In this document: positions 24,785 to 33,491 of the stretch, piece after piece | Numbering within the stretch: position 1 is the first letter of the stretch | Layout of the letters: every line of letters starts with the position of its first letter | DNA from: Chloroflexota bacterium | Lineage (GTDB): Bacteria > Chloroflexota > Anaerolineae > Anaerolineales > UBA4823 | Assembly (NCBI GenBank): GCA_012516075.1 | Contig: JAAYXE010000073.1 | Location: forward strand, 39,572 to 103,571 | DNA: 64,000 nucleotides | Reading direction: 5' to 3' | Notes under the pieces: model-generated | Told to the model about the DNA's origin: nothing | The model's input: only the letters and a program-made list of their open reading frames with translations | Database searches by the model: none | Translations under genes and position numbers: made by a program

Positions 24785-26518
24785 ATGGAAATCAGTAACT
24801 ATCTATACCCGATACGCAGATGGTGGTGGCTGCTCGCTGCGGCAACGCTGATCGCGATGCTGTCCAGCCTGCTTGTTGTTATTACGCAGCCACCTGTATA
24901 TCAGGCAAAAACCACGCTCATGATCGGTAGAGCGATTGAAAACCCCAACCCGTCCACCAATGAGTTCTGGTTGGGGCAGCAGCTTGCCAGCACATATGCC
25001 GATATTGCCAACCGGGAACAGGTGCGCGATGCCACCATGGCGGCTCTGGGGCTGGACTGGCTGCAGCAGTACCGGGCGCGAGCGGTGGATAACAGCCAGC
25101 TCATCGAAATATCGGTGACCGACACCGAGCCGGTGCGTGCTCAGGCGGTGGCCAATGAACTGGCTAACCAGTTGATTCTGCTCACGCCCACCAGCTCACG
25201 GCCGGAAGAGCGCGACCGCCAGGAGTTTATCTCTGCACAGCTCGACACCCTGGAAGCACAGATCGAGCAGACACAGCGGGATATCGAGCAGCTGCAGACC
25301 GAGCTGGGCACCATGGTGAGCGCCCGGCAGATCAGCGATGCACAGAACCAGATCTCGGCGCTGTCGGGTAAGCTGACGACTCTGCAGGCGAACTACGCCA
25401 ACCTGCTGGCATCGACCGGTAAGGGGGCCATCAACACCCTGACGGTGATGGAACCGGCCGGCCTGCCCACTCGCCCGATCGGCCCGAACAAGGCCACGGC
25501 CGTGCTGGCTGCCGGTATGATCGGACTGGTGCTGGCCGTCGCGGCGGCGTACCTGCTGGAGTATCTGGACGATACGTTGAAGACCCCGCAGGATGTTGAG
25601 CGCCTGGTCGGCTACCCGGTGATCGGCCAGATCCTGGACGAGGACGACGCCTCAGGTGAGCAGCCCTTCGTGGCCCGGCACCCGCGCCATCCCTATGCCG
25701 AGGCTTTTCGCAACCTGCGCACCAACCTGGAGTTCTCCAATGTCGATAGGCCGGTGAGGACGATTCTGGTGAGCAGCGCCGACACGGGAGACGGCAAGAC
25801 TTCGATTGCCACGAACCTGGCAGCGATTATCGCCCAGGCGGAGAAACGGGTGATCCTGGTTGACGCCGACCTGCGCATCCCGCGCATTCACTCGTTCTTG
25901 AAAATACCCAACAAGAACGGGCTGAGTGATGTCTTCCGCGGGAAAGTGTCGCTGAAGGATGCGCTGCAGGTGATCCACGAGGGAGGGATGTCGGTGATAA
26001 CGGGTGGAACCCCGCCTCCCAATCCGGGAGAACTGCTGGCCTCCAACCGGATGGTTGAGATCCTCAATGAGCTGCAGGAGATGGCCGATTATGTTGTCGT
26101 GGACGCGCCGCCATTCGTGGTCGCCGACGCTTCGGTGCTTTCCACGCGTGTGGACGGTGTGGTTCTGGTCGTGCGTCCGGGGTACACGCGCAAGGACGCC
26201 GTGCAAACCATGGTGACGCAGATCCGGCGCTCGAAAGCCCGGGTGCTGGGTGTGGTATTGAACCGCATCCCCGAAGAGCTTGCCGCGTATTACCGCGGGA
26301 CGTTCTACACCTCTCCCTACTATCACAGCCCTTACTTCGAGCGGCGGGAGAAGCCCAAACGGCGCAGCGCGTGGCAGAAGGCGCTCCAGCTGATCACTCG
26401 CAGCGCGGCGGACACACGCCAGACACGGGTGACGGACGGGCAGCGGGCCGGGGGAAGGACCCTTTCCGACACGGATGGTTCGATCGTCACCCCCGAACTG
26501 CCGAAGTCTCCCGAGTAG
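24785..26518 (+). CDS. Wzz-type chain-length regulator fused to a CpsD/BY-kinase
   Basis: A 577-residue polysaccharide co-polymerase/tyrosine autokinase. The N-terminal Wzz domain (about 1-255) has two membrane segments (WWWLLAAATLIAMLSSLLVV and AVLAAGMIGLVLAVAAAYLL) around a coiled periplasmic/external part. The kinase domain follows with Walker A SSADTGDGKTS (Lys 338), Walker A' ILVDADLRIPR and Walker B VVVDAPPF. A Tyr cluster, YYRGTFYTSPYYHSPYF at residues 502-518, is the likely autophosphorylation site. The protein controls polymer length and export. No separate phosphatase is visible. It closes the first exopolysaccharide region; a 175-base gap separates it from the previous gene and a strong terminator follows. 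Confidence 0.92.
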   Translation: MEISNYLYPIRRWWWLLAAATLIAMLSSLLVVITQPPVYQAKTTLMIGRAIENPNPSTNEFWLGQQLASTYADIANREQVRDATMAALGLDWLQQYRARAVDNSQLIEISVTDTEPVRAQAVANELANQLILLTPTSSRPEERDRQEFISAQLDTLEAQIEQTQRDIEQLQTELGTMVSARQISDAQNQISALSGKLTTLQANYANLLASTGKGAINTLTVMEPAGLPTRPIGPNKATAVLAAGMIGLVLAVAAAYLLEYLDDTLKTPQDVERLVGYPVIGQILDEDDASGEQPFVARHPRHPYAEAFRNLRTNLEFSNVDRPVRTILVSSADTGDGKTSIATNLAAIIAQAEKRVILVDADLRIPRIHSFLKIPNKNGLSDVFRGKVSLKDALQVIHEGGMSVITGGTPPPNPGELLASNRMVEILNELQEMADYVVVDAPPFVVADASVLSTRVDGVVLVVRPGYTRKDAVQTMVTQIRRSKARVLGVVLNRIPEELAAYYRGTFYTSPYYHSPYFERREKPKRRSAWQKALQLITRSAADTRQTRVTDGQRAGGRTLSDTDGSIVTPELPKSPE

Positions 26519-26540
26519 GCATCCTCGAAATTACTGTAAA

Positions 26541-26573
26541 CAGGCAGCGGGATGGGCCCGCTGCCTGTTTATT
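26541..26573 (+). terminator. Rho-independent terminator of the polysaccharide operon
   Basis: An 11-bp perfect stem (CAGGCAGCGGG at 26541-26551, CCCGCTGCCTG at 26557-26567) with a 5-nt loop, followed by TTTATTTAA. It ends the run of plus-strand polysaccharide genes. Confidence 0.88.
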
Positions 26574-26673
26574 TAAGCAGTTTTACTCAGGAAGCCGGAT
26601 AAATCCTTAATTTTCCGGAAAATTAAGTTGCCCGGAATGGAACTTTCACAGGAAAGCTTTCGTCCTATTAAAA

Positions 26674-26690
26674 ATGAGAATCTTTCTCAT
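26674..26690. promoter_or_regulatory. Palindrome upstream of the ABC transporter operon, Fur-box-like
   Basis: ATGAGAA-TCT-TTCTCAT is a perfect 7-bp inverted repeat with a 3-nt spacer, 79 bp before the Yip1 start. An outer repeat CTATT (26665-26669) / AATAG (26691-26695) flanks it. It is AT-rich and resembles ferric uptake regulator boxes, which makes it a candidate operator. The regulator is not identified. Confidence 0.4.
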
Positions 26691-26768
26691 AATAGAACTT
26701 ATTTCCCCTGCACGGTGATATTATTCCAGAGAAGGATTGTCATCAAACTCCTAATGAAGGAAGGATTT

Positions 26769-27545
26769 ATGACCGAAGTCGTACTGCCGCCGGTTGAAAC
26801 TACCCGTCGTTTCCGCTTCGATTGGGTGTTGGGAGTGCTCTTCCGTCCCCGCCGGACGCTGGCTCAAATAATGACCCAGACCACAGGCGTCTGGCTGCTG
26901 CCGCTGTTAATACTTACCCTGACCGCTCTGCTGCAGGTGGCTGCTGCCGGGCCTGTAAAGCAGGCTGCAGCCGTGTCGGGTCAGACGGTTCCGCCCATGT
27001 TTGAATACTACACCCCGGAACAGCAGGCCCAGATGCTGCAGGCGCTGGAGGCTACCTCGGGCCCGGTCTTTATCTATGTTTTCCCTGCGCTGGGTTCCGT
27101 TTCTGCGATCTGGATCGGCTGGCTGGCTGTCAGTGGATTGATGCACCTGATCCTGACTCTGCTGGGCGGCCGCGGCGATACTGGCTCGGCGCTGAACCTG
27201 GTGGCCTGGGCCAGCCTGCCGCTGGCCATTCGAGACCTGGTGCGGGCAGGCAGCCTGGTCTTTGGAAAACGCCTGATCGAGAACCCCGGCCTCTCCGGGT
27301 TTGCTCCCACGGGTGACAGCGATCTGGCGCTCTTTCTGATTGCCCTGCTGGGCCTGGTCGACATTTATGTGATCTGGCAGGGCATTCTGCTGGTGATCGG
27401 TGCACGCAGCGGGAACGGGATTTCCATCGCAAAAGCACTGAGCGCTGTGCTGATTACCCTGCTGCTGGTACTGCTCTTTCAGGCGCTGGTCGGTTTTGGA
27501 ATCGCCAAGCTGAGCAGCCTGACCATCATTCGCCCCTTCTTCTAA
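26769..27545 (+). CDS. Yip1-domain integral membrane protein
   Basis: About 258 residues with five hydrophobic segments, matching the Yip1 family (YIPF/DUF1282-like). It has a short cytoplasmic N-terminus (FRFDWVLGVLFRPRRTLAQI) followed by GVWLLPLLILTLTALLQVA, then membrane segments around IWIGWLAVSGLMHLI and IYVIWQGILLVIGA. Prokaryotic Yip1 proteins are often next to ABC transporters, but their role is not settled. ATG 26769 is selected by a strong AAGGAAGGA upstream; extending the frame to 26628 would read through the intergenic palindrome. It is eight bases from the ATPase gene, so it likely forms a unit with the transporter. Confidence 0.78.
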   Translation: MTEVVLPPVETTRRFRFDWVLGVLFRPRRTLAQIMTQTTGVWLLPLLILTLTALLQVAAAGPVKQAAAVSGQTVPPMFEYYTPEQQAQMLQALEATSGPVFIYVFPALGSVSAIWIGWLAVSGLMHLILTLLGGRGDTGSALNLVAWASLPLAIRDLVRAGSLVFGKRLIENPGLSGFAPTGDSDLALFLIALLGLVDIYVIWQGILLVIGARSGNGISIAKALSAVLITLLLVLLFQALVGFGIAKLSSLTIIRPFF

Positions 27546-27552
27546 ACGACGT

Positions 27553-28284
27553 ATGAACGAATCAAACGCGGTTTCGTCTCCGTTCATTACCATATCTGAA
27601 CTGCGCAAGACGTACCAGATGGGGCGGGTGGCCGTGCATGCTCTGGCCGGCGTGGATCTGAAGATCACCGCGAACACATTCTGGGTTGTCATGGGCCCAT
27701 CGGGGTCGGGAAAAAGCACCCTGCTGCACCTCATGGGTGGGCTGGACCGTCCGACGAGTGGGACGATTCGCATCGGCGAACAGCAGCTGGAATCGCTGGA
27801 CGAAAACGCTCTGGCTGTCTTCCGCCGCCGCTCGGTAGGCTTTATCTTCCAGTCCTTCAACCTGATCCCCAGCATGACGGCTCTGGAGAATGTCGCCTTC
27901 CCGATGCGCTTTGCGCGTGTCCCCCGTCGTAAGCGCCTGGAGCGGGCCATGGAGCTCCGGCAGCGTGTCGGTCTGGAGGATCGCGCCCATCACCGGCCGA
28001 CCGAACTTTCCGGTGGGCAGCAGCAGCGGGTGGCGGTCGCCCGGGCGCTGGTAAACGATCCACCTCTGATCCTGGCGGATGCGCCGACCGGCAACCTGGA
28101 CACCGCCAGCGGGATCAGCATCATGCAGCTCCTCTCCGAACTGCATCAAAGCGGCCGTACGGTCGTGGTGGTCACCCACGATGCACGCATGACGCAGTTT
28201 GCCACGCATACCATTCACCTGCTGGATGGCCGTATTGTGGATGAGAAGGCATTCCAGGCGGCCACCTCGATCTCACTAAACTGA
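27553..28284 (+). CDS. ABC transporter ATP-binding protein (MacB/LolD-like)
   Basis: A 243-residue ATPase. Walker A is [18 protein letters not shown], the Q-loop lies in [12 protein letters not shown], the signature is [15 protein letters not shown] and Walker B is [12 protein letters not shown]. The HAESFN-type ending [10 protein letters not shown] matches the LolD/MacB/FtsE group, which partners with FtsX-like permeases and works by mechanotransmission rather than classical transport. It pairs with the permease at 30117. Two genes, a Yip1 protein and an IPT/CARDB-like protein, flank it in the same operon. Walker B has Asp-Ala-Pro (DAPTGN) where Asp-Glu-Pro is usual, which would remove the catalytic glutamate; see findings. 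Confidence 0.9.
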   Translation: MNESNAVSSPFITISELRKTYQMGRVAVHALAGVDLKITANTFWVVMGPSGSGKSTLLHLMGGLDRPTSGTIRIGEQQLESLDENALAVFRRRSVGFIFQSFNLIPSMTALENVAFPMRFARVPRRKRLERAMELRQRVGLEDRAHHRPTELSGGQQQRVAVARALVNDPPLILADAPTGNLDTASGISIMQLLSELHQSGRTVVVVTHDARMTQFATHTIHLLDGRIVDEKAFQAATSISLN

Positions 28285-28303
28285 AAACGGAAAGCATTAA
28301 CAG

Positions 28304-30112
28304 ATGAAACGATCTCAAATCCTCGCTCTACTTGTGCTCTTCTTTTCTCTCTGGGGGCTGGTCTTCAACCCTGCCGCTGTTCTGGCTCAGGGCGGCGTAA
28401 CCGTCACCGACGTACAGCCGAATACCGTTTCTAACAGCACTTCCACGCTGATCAGCGTAACCGGCAGCGGTTTCCAGGATGGCGCTGAGGTGGAGCTGGA
28501 GGGCAGCGGGGCACTGGCGACCACTTTTATCAGCCAGACCTCCCTGCAGGTCCAGGTGCCAGCCGGTATTGCCCCCGGGACCTACGCCATCACCGTGCGC
28601 AACCCCGACAGCTCGTGGTATACCGTGGATAATTTCCTGACCGTCACTGCAGCCGTTACGGGCCCTCCAGTTACGCCCGAGCCCACGACTCCCGTCGATC
28701 CGAACAGCACGCCGTTTACCCGCCCGCTGGTGGTGGTTGAGAGCTACCGGGCCGGAGAAGAGAGCGTCAGCGTTGGCCAGGTCGTCAATCTGGTGGTCAG
28801 GCTGCGCAACAACGGCGGGACGGAAGCGCGCAATGTGGTCGTAACCTTTGCGGCGGGAGATTTTATTCCGCGCGAAACCGGCGGCGTTGCTGCTTTGAGA
28901 GAACTTGACGCGGGTGAAAACCGCCGCATCGAGCAGCCCCTGATCGCGACGACCGACCTGTACGGTAAAACGGTCGCCACCATCGCCATGCAGGTGACCT
29001 ATACCGACCGGGCCGGCGTGTCTTACAGCGAAACCTTCACCCTTTCACTGCCAGTTAAAGGGGCTTCAGGCCCGGCCGTACCTACGGCCACACCCACTGC
29101 CGTGGAGGTGTTCCGCCCGCAGCTGGTTATCAGCGGCTACAGCACCGATGTGGAAACCCTGCAGCCGGGCACCCGCTTCTCGCTCAACCTGAACGTGCAC
29201 AACGTGGGCAATGACGACGCCCGGCGGGTGACCATGATCCTGGGCGGTGGTTCCAGCTCCTCGCCCGACGTGAACGGTACTCCGGTTCCCGGAGGGGTGG
29301 ACGGCGGCTCGGGCGATTTCGGTAATTTTGCTCCCGTAGACGCCTCCAATGTGCAGTTCCTGGGCGACCTTGCCATGGACGGCAGCATTACCGCACGCGC
29401 CGACCTGATCGTAAACGCCTCGGCCAATCCGGGGGCTTACCCGATGAAGATCTCCTTTACGTATACGAGCGAGGACGGCCTGACGTACCCCGACGATCAG
29501 GTGATCACCCTGCTGGTTTTTTCGCTGCCCCAGCTCGAAGTGAACTTTTACCGTGATCCGGGCGTATTGTTCTCCGGCCAGCCCAATATGATCCCACTGC
29601 AGGTGGTCAACCTGGGGCGCAAGACTGCCGTGCTGGGGAATATGCGTGTAACTGCAGAAAATGCAGAGATCAGCAACAACACCACCCTCGTGGGAGCGCT
29701 CGATCCGGGCGGATATTACACGCTCGATCCCATGGTGGTCCCCTTTGGGGCTGGCCCGCTGGATCTCACCGTGACCATCGACTACACGGATGACTTCAAC
29801 CAGCCCCAGTCGATCGTGCGCACCATTACCGTCGAAGTGATGGAGTCTGAACCCATGCCGGAGGGCCCCGATGGCGGGTTCCCCGGAGAATTCCCGGGCG
29901 AGATGCCCGGCGAGGGCGGCATGGTCGACCCGCTGCCGGTAGAGGACAGCGGCCCTGAGAGCTTCTGGGATAAAGTGCTGCGCTTCATCAAAGGGCTGTT
30001 GGGCCTGGACAGCGGCCGGACTTCTCCGGATGACATGCTGCCGGGTGGAATGCCCCCGGGCGAGGAAGTGTTCCCGGAAGATGCACCCCTTGATGTGGGG
30101 CCGATCGGATAA
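28304..30112 (+). CDS. Secreted IPT and CARDB-like domain protein, partner of the MacB-like transporter
   Basis: A 602-residue secreted protein. A signal peptide (ILALLVLFFSLWGLVFNPAA, then VLAQ) is followed by an IPT/TIG domain (about 35-115, VTDVQPNTVSNSTSTLISV and ISVTGSGFQDGAEVELEG). Two or three CARDB/NEW3-like beta domains follow (about 140-500; VVNLVVRLRNNGGTEARNV, FSLNLNVHNVGNDDARRV, NMIPLQVVNLGRKTAVLGN). An acidic Gly/Pro-rich tail contains one amphipathic helix (ESFWDKVLRFIKGLLGLD). No lipoyl-like or hairpin domains typical of MacA are visible. It sits between the ATPase and the permease, so it is probably the exported or extracytoplasmic component of the system. Similar COG1361-like proteins occur beside ABC genes in other organisms. 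Confidence 0.75.
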   Translation: MKRSQILALLVLFFSLWGLVFNPAAVLAQGGVTVTDVQPNTVSNSTSTLISVTGSGFQDGAEVELEGSGALATTFISQTSLQVQVPAGIAPGTYAITVRNPDSSWYTVDNFLTVTAAVTGPPVTPEPTTPVDPNSTPFTRPLVVVESYRAGEESVSVGQVVNLVVRLRNNGGTEARNVVVTFAAGDFIPRETGGVAALRELDAGENRRIEQPLIATTDLYGKTVATIAMQVTYTDRAGVSYSETFTLSLPVKGASGPAVPTATPTAVEVFRPQLVISGYSTDVETLQPGTRFSLNLNVHNVGNDDARRVTMILGGGSSSSPDVNGTPVPGGVDGGSGDFGNFAPVDASNVQFLGDLAMDGSITARADLIVNASANPGAYPMKISFTYTSEDGLTYPDDQVITLLVFSLPQLEVNFYRDPGVLFSGQPNMIPLQVVNLGRKTAVLGNMRVTAENAEISNNTTLVGALDPGGYYTLDPMVVPFGAGPLDLTVTIDYTDDFNQPQSIVRTITVEVMESEPMPEGPDGGFPGEFPGEMPGEGGMVDPLPVEDSGPESFWDKVLRFIKGLLGLDSGRTSPDDMLPGGMPPGEEVFPEDAPLDVGPIG

Positions 30113-30116
30113 GGAT

Positions 30117-31430
30117 ATGAGTCTGTTAGATCTGCTGTTACTGATAATCGATAACCTTAACCGGCGTAAGGCACGCGTCGCGCTGACAGCGGTGGGTGTG
30201 GTGATCGGTACCGCCGCCGTGGTGATGCTGGTTTCACTGGCCACCGGTCTGCAGCGCAACGCCAATGAGCAGCTCGTGGGCATCGGCGACCTGACGCAGA
30301 TCCAGGTGTCCCCCAACTACGGGGAGGGGCCGATTGCGTACGGGCCGGGCGGCGCGATGGACATGAGCAATGTCACCCTGATCACCGACCAGTCACTGGC
30401 AGAATTTGCTGCCATCCCCGGCGTCAAGCAGGTGATCGCCCGGGATTACCTGATGTACGGTGGTACGCTGACCTATGACCGCCTGGAGACCTGGCCCAAC
30501 ATCCGCGGCGTCAACGTGAATGACCTGAGCCTTCTGGGGCTGAGAGCACAGCAGGGCAGCCTGGAGCTTTCAAAAGGGTCGGCTGTGGTTGGGGCGATGA
30601 TCGCCCAGAACTTTTACGATCCCAACCTGCGCCCCGGTCAGGAACCCCCTCCGCCGCCCGATCTGATGGGCGCCACTGTAAAGCTGAACCTGATGAAATG
30701 GGATGCGGAAGGGAACGAGATCAAGAAGTCTATCCCCATTCGGATAACGGGTGTGATCGCTGAATCGCGCGGTGAAGCCGACTGGGCCATCTACATGACC
30801 ATGGAAGATGTGACTGCCATGAACGAATGGGGGCAGGGCAAACGCATCAACCGCAACCAGACCGGCTACAACGACGTCGTGGTGATCGTTGAAGACATCA
30901 ACCAGGTGGTGGACGTGAGCGACCAGATCCAGGCGATGGGTTACCAGGCCTGGACGCCCATGTCGATGGTGCAGGGCATCAACAGCTTTTACGTCGTCCT
31001 GCAGGTGATCTTCGGTGGGGTAGGCGCCATTGCGCTGCTGGTGGCCGCCATTGGTATCGCCAACACCATGGCGATGGCTATCCTGGAGCGCACGCGCGAA
31101 ATCGGTTTGATGAAGGCGATTGGCGCCACCAACCGCGATGTGCTCAGCGTGTTCCTGGGCGAGGCGGCCGGCATCGGCTTTATCGGCGGGCTTGGGGGCG
31201 TTGTGCTGGGATGGAGCGCCAGCCAGATCATGAACGTGCTGGCCATGGCCTATCTGGCCGGGCAGGCAGCGGAGACGGGCGGAATGCCGCCGACCGTGGC
31301 CGTTTATACGCCGCCCTGGCTGCCGGTCTTTGCTCTGGTCTTCGCCACCCTGATTGGCCTGCTGTCCGGGCTGTACCCGGCGCTGCGCGCTGCTACACTC
31401 ATCCCGGTGAATGCGTTAAAATACGAATAA
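30117..31430 (+). CDS. ABC transporter permease, FtsX/MacB type
   Basis: About 437 residues. ATG 30117 follows AAGGA and lies four bases after the previous stop; upstream extension of the frame to 30030 would overlap the CARDB gene. The topology is one N-terminal membrane segment (VALTAVGVVIGTAAVVMLVS), a large extracytoplasmic MacB_PCD-like domain (about 50-290), and three C-terminal helices with the conserved ARTREIG-like ERTREIGLMKAIGATNRDVL segment. It pairs with the ATPase at 27553. Such transporters expel peptides, antibiotics or lipoproteins; the substrate here is unknown. Confidence 0.9.
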   Translation: MSLLDLLLLIIDNLNRRKARVALTAVGVVIGTAAVVMLVSLATGLQRNANEQLVGIGDLTQIQVSPNYGEGPIAYGPGGAMDMSNVTLITDQSLAEFAAIPGVKQVIARDYLMYGGTLTYDRLETWPNIRGVNVNDLSLLGLRAQQGSLELSKGSAVVGAMIAQNFYDPNLRPGQEPPPPPDLMGATVKLNLMKWDAEGNEIKKSIPIRITGVIAESRGEADWAIYMTMEDVTAMNEWGQGKRINRNQTGYNDVVVIVEDINQVVDVSDQIQAMGYQAWTPMSMVQGINSFYVVLQVIFGGVGAIALLVAAIGIANTMAMAILERTREIGLMKAIGATNRDVLSVFLGEAAGIGFIGGLGGVVLGWSASQIMNVLAMAYLAGQAAETGGMPPTVAVYTPPWLPVFALVFATLIGLLSGLYPALRAATLIPVNALKYE

Positions 31431-31482
31431 GCAGGGGGTGCTGCTGGCGAAGTTGAAGCTGTTCCATGACCGTTGAAGTCCG

Positions 31483-31518
31483 GCGGAGGCTGCCTGTAAC
31501 TGTGCGGCCTCCGCTTTT
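31483..31518 (+). terminator. Rho-independent terminator of the ABC transporter operon
   Basis: An 8-bp perfect stem (GCGGAGGC at 31483-31490, GCCTCCGC at 31507-31514) with a 16-nt loop, followed by TTTT. It lies 53 bp after the permease stop. Confidence 0.75.
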
Positions 31519-31632
31519 GTTTCCCGGGCCCGGGGGCGGAACTTTATTCTCTGACCAGCGTCTGAATAGTAGGCGGAATGGCTCCGTTTCCCGGCCTGAA
31601 AAGACGGGCAGGCTGTATGAAGGATGGATGGT

Positions 31633-32559
31633 ATGAAAATTAAGCTACTGGCATTGGCCCTGCTCCTGTGCGCCTTTTTGCTGGGAGCCTGCGGCGCCCC
31701 GACGGCCGGCGCACCGCAGGATGGAACTCAGGCTCCGGGCACGGATGAAATTGTACTGAACTGGCACCGCGAGGGTGGAATCGCCGGCTTCTGTAACGAT
31801 CTGGTTGTCTACCGTTCGGGAGCGTTCGAGGCGGCCAACTGCGGAAGCGGCCAGCCCGAGCCTGTCGGCAGTGGGCAGCTCTCCAGTGAACAGATGGAGA
31901 TCCTGGAAGCCTGGATGGAAATGCTGCAGCCTTTCGAGAATGATCACCGCGACCCTGCGGAGGCCGACGCGATGACCATTCGCCTGGATTTCAACGGCGA
32001 AGGGTCTCAGGAAGCCTCACCGGAACAGATGCAGATGCTGGAGTTGTTTGCCCAGCAGATCTTCAACCAGGCTGCCGGAGAGAACACGCAGAACGGTGCA
32101 GATGCAGGGGATGGGTCAAGGGAGCCCTCCGGCGCGGTTCCGGAAGCAGCCCGACAGGCTCTCGATGCGTATTTCGAGGCCTTTAACAGTGGCAGCTACC
32201 GGGATGCAGCCGCGCTGTACGGGGGAAGTTACGAACTGCTCCTGGGTTACAATCCGGAGATACCCATAACCGAACGTGAAGCCCTGCTGCAGGCTGCCTG
32301 CCGCATCAACGGGTTCCGCTGTGAACTGCTGCTGCGTGATATTGTGGACGTGGAGCAGGTGGATGAGCAGACCTACCTGTTCGCCGTGACATTTTCCAGC
32401 CCCGATGGGAGCCTGTTTGAGCAGGGACCCTGCTGTGGAGCAGACCCTGATTCGGCACCGCCGGTCTCTCTGTTTGTGTACACCGTGCGGAATCAGGCCG
32501 GTGGGTATCGGGTCATGGAGCTGCCGGTCTATACCCCCTGCCGTAAGCCAGCCCGTTAA
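31633..32559 (+). CDS. Putative lipoprotein with C-terminal NTF2-like domain
   Basis: About 308 residues. A lipoprotein signal with lipobox LLGAC is present (MKIKLLALALLLCAFLLGAC), so the mature Cys would be lipidated and the protein held on the outer face of the membrane. The N-terminal half has VLNWHREGGIAGFCNDLVVY and EILEAWMEMLQPFE, which I do not recognise beyond recurrent lipoprotein domains. The C-terminal half (ALDAYFEAFNSGSYRDAAALY) resembles an NTF2/DUF4440-like domain. Start ATG 31633 is chosen; ATG 31624 in the same frame is also possible. It is separated from the ABC operon by a terminator, so it is likely an independent gene. Function unknown. Confidence 0.75.
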   Translation: MKIKLLALALLLCAFLLGACGAPTAGAPQDGTQAPGTDEIVLNWHREGGIAGFCNDLVVYRSGAFEAANCGSGQPEPVGSGQLSSEQMEILEAWMEMLQPFENDHRDPAEADAMTIRLDFNGEGSQEASPEQMQMLELFAQQIFNQAAGENTQNGADAGDGSREPSGAVPEAARQALDAYFEAFNSGSYRDAAALYGGSYELLLGYNPEIPITEREALLQAACRINGFRCELLLRDIVDVEQVDEQTYLFAVTFSSPDGSLFEQGPCCGADPDSAPPVSLFVYTVRNQAGGYRVMELPVYTPCRKPAR

Positions 32560-32560
32560 A

Positions 32561-32600
32561 AACAAAAGCAGATTCGCAGGTTTAGCGAATCTGCTTTTTT
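32561..32600. terminator. Bidirectional terminator between convergent genes
   Basis: An 11-bp perfect stem (AGCAGATTCGC at 32567-32577, GCGAATCTGCT at 32585-32595) with a 7-nt loop. A T-run follows on the plus strand and an A-rich run precedes it, giving T-rich sequence on the minus strand, so it can stop both the lipoprotein gene and the S1-domain gene. Confidence 0.92.
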
Positions 32601-32645
32601 ATGAGCTGTGCTGCAGCCGGATATTACAGGATCCTCAGCGTTGTA

Positions 32646-33491
32646 TTATTTACGTCCGCGATTCTGGAGCGTGCGCGCCAGGATGCGCTCAATATCATCG
32701 GCTGTTGCTCTGCGCTTGTTTTTGGAGGGGTTTTCAATGTGCTCGCCGCGCGACTGAGAGCGTTCCATTGCTTCTCGAAGGGCAATTTCCATGGCGGTGG
32801 GCACGGGTTCTTCCTTTTCAACTTCCTCAGCCTTGGGCTGCTGGACTTCACGGGCGACCTTCACAGGCGGTTCTTCGAGCGCTTTCATGCTCAGTTTGAT
32901 CTGCTTCTTGTGCCGGTTGACGCTCAGAACCTGGACTTCCACCTCGTCGCCTTCTTTTACGACCTCGCTCGGGCTCTTGATGTAGTCGTGCGCCATTTCG
33001 CTGATGTGCACCAGACCCGGCCGCTCGGCGCCGATATCAATGAATGCACCGAATTTTTCCAGGCGGGTCACTTTACCTTTGACGACCATACCCTTCTGGA
33101 TCTCGCGCCACTCCAGCGCCAGGGGCTCGATCATGGTCAGCTCGAGGCGGTTTTTCTTGGGGAATACCCGCCGCACCCAGACGTCCACTTTCTGGCCAAC
33201 CTGCACCACATCCTCGACGCGGTTCACCGGTTCTGTCTGAAGCTGGGAAATATGCACGACCCCGGGTACTTCCAGTCCAATATCCACTACGGCGCCTGCC
33301 AGCGTGATTTTTGTCACGGTACCGGTAAAGTGCATTTTGCGTTTTACATCTTCGAGGGATTTTATTTCGGTAGGATCTGTGGTATCAGCGATTTTTTGAG
33401 TCTCGTCGAGATCGCGGATTTCTTCGCCATCGCCGACCTCAGTGCTCCCGGGGTTAACTTGAGGATCCGTATCCATAGCACTACTCTCCAA
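32646..33491 (-). CDS. S1 RNA-binding domain protein (two S1 domains)
   Basis: A 281-residue protein. Two S1 domains occupy about 50-125 (MHFTGTVTKITLAGAVVDIG, VPGVVHISQL) and 132-205 (GMVVKGKVTRLEKFGAFIDI, RPGLVHISEM). The N-terminal 45 residues are acidic; the C-terminal 75 are charged and Lys/Glu-rich. It is shorter than the typical S1 ribosomal protein, which has four to six S1 domains, so it is better called an S1-like RNA-binding protein of possible regulatory or degradosome-related role. GGAGAG precedes ATG 33491; the second ATG five codons later (33476) is an alternative. It is convergent with the lipoprotein gene, with a shared terminator between. Confidence 0.82.
   Translation of the reverse strand: MESSAMDTDPQVNPGSTEVGDGEEIRDLDETQKIADTTDPTEIKSLEDVKRKMHFTGTVTKITLAGAVVDIGLEVPGVVHISQLQTEPVNRVEDVVQVGQKVDVWVRRVFPKKNRLELTMIEPLALEWREIQKGMVVKGKVTRLEKFGAFIDIGAERPGLVHISEMAHDYIKSPSEVVKEGDEVEVQVLSVNRHKKQIKLSMKALEEPPVKVAREVQQPKAEEVEKEEPVPTAMEIALREAMERSQSRGEHIENPSKNKRRATADDIERILARTLQNRGRK

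Noticed and set aside
26628..26768. N-terminal extension of the Yip1 frame
   Set aside because: The extension covers the palindrome and AT-rich intergenic sequence; the strong ribosome-binding site is before ATG 26769.
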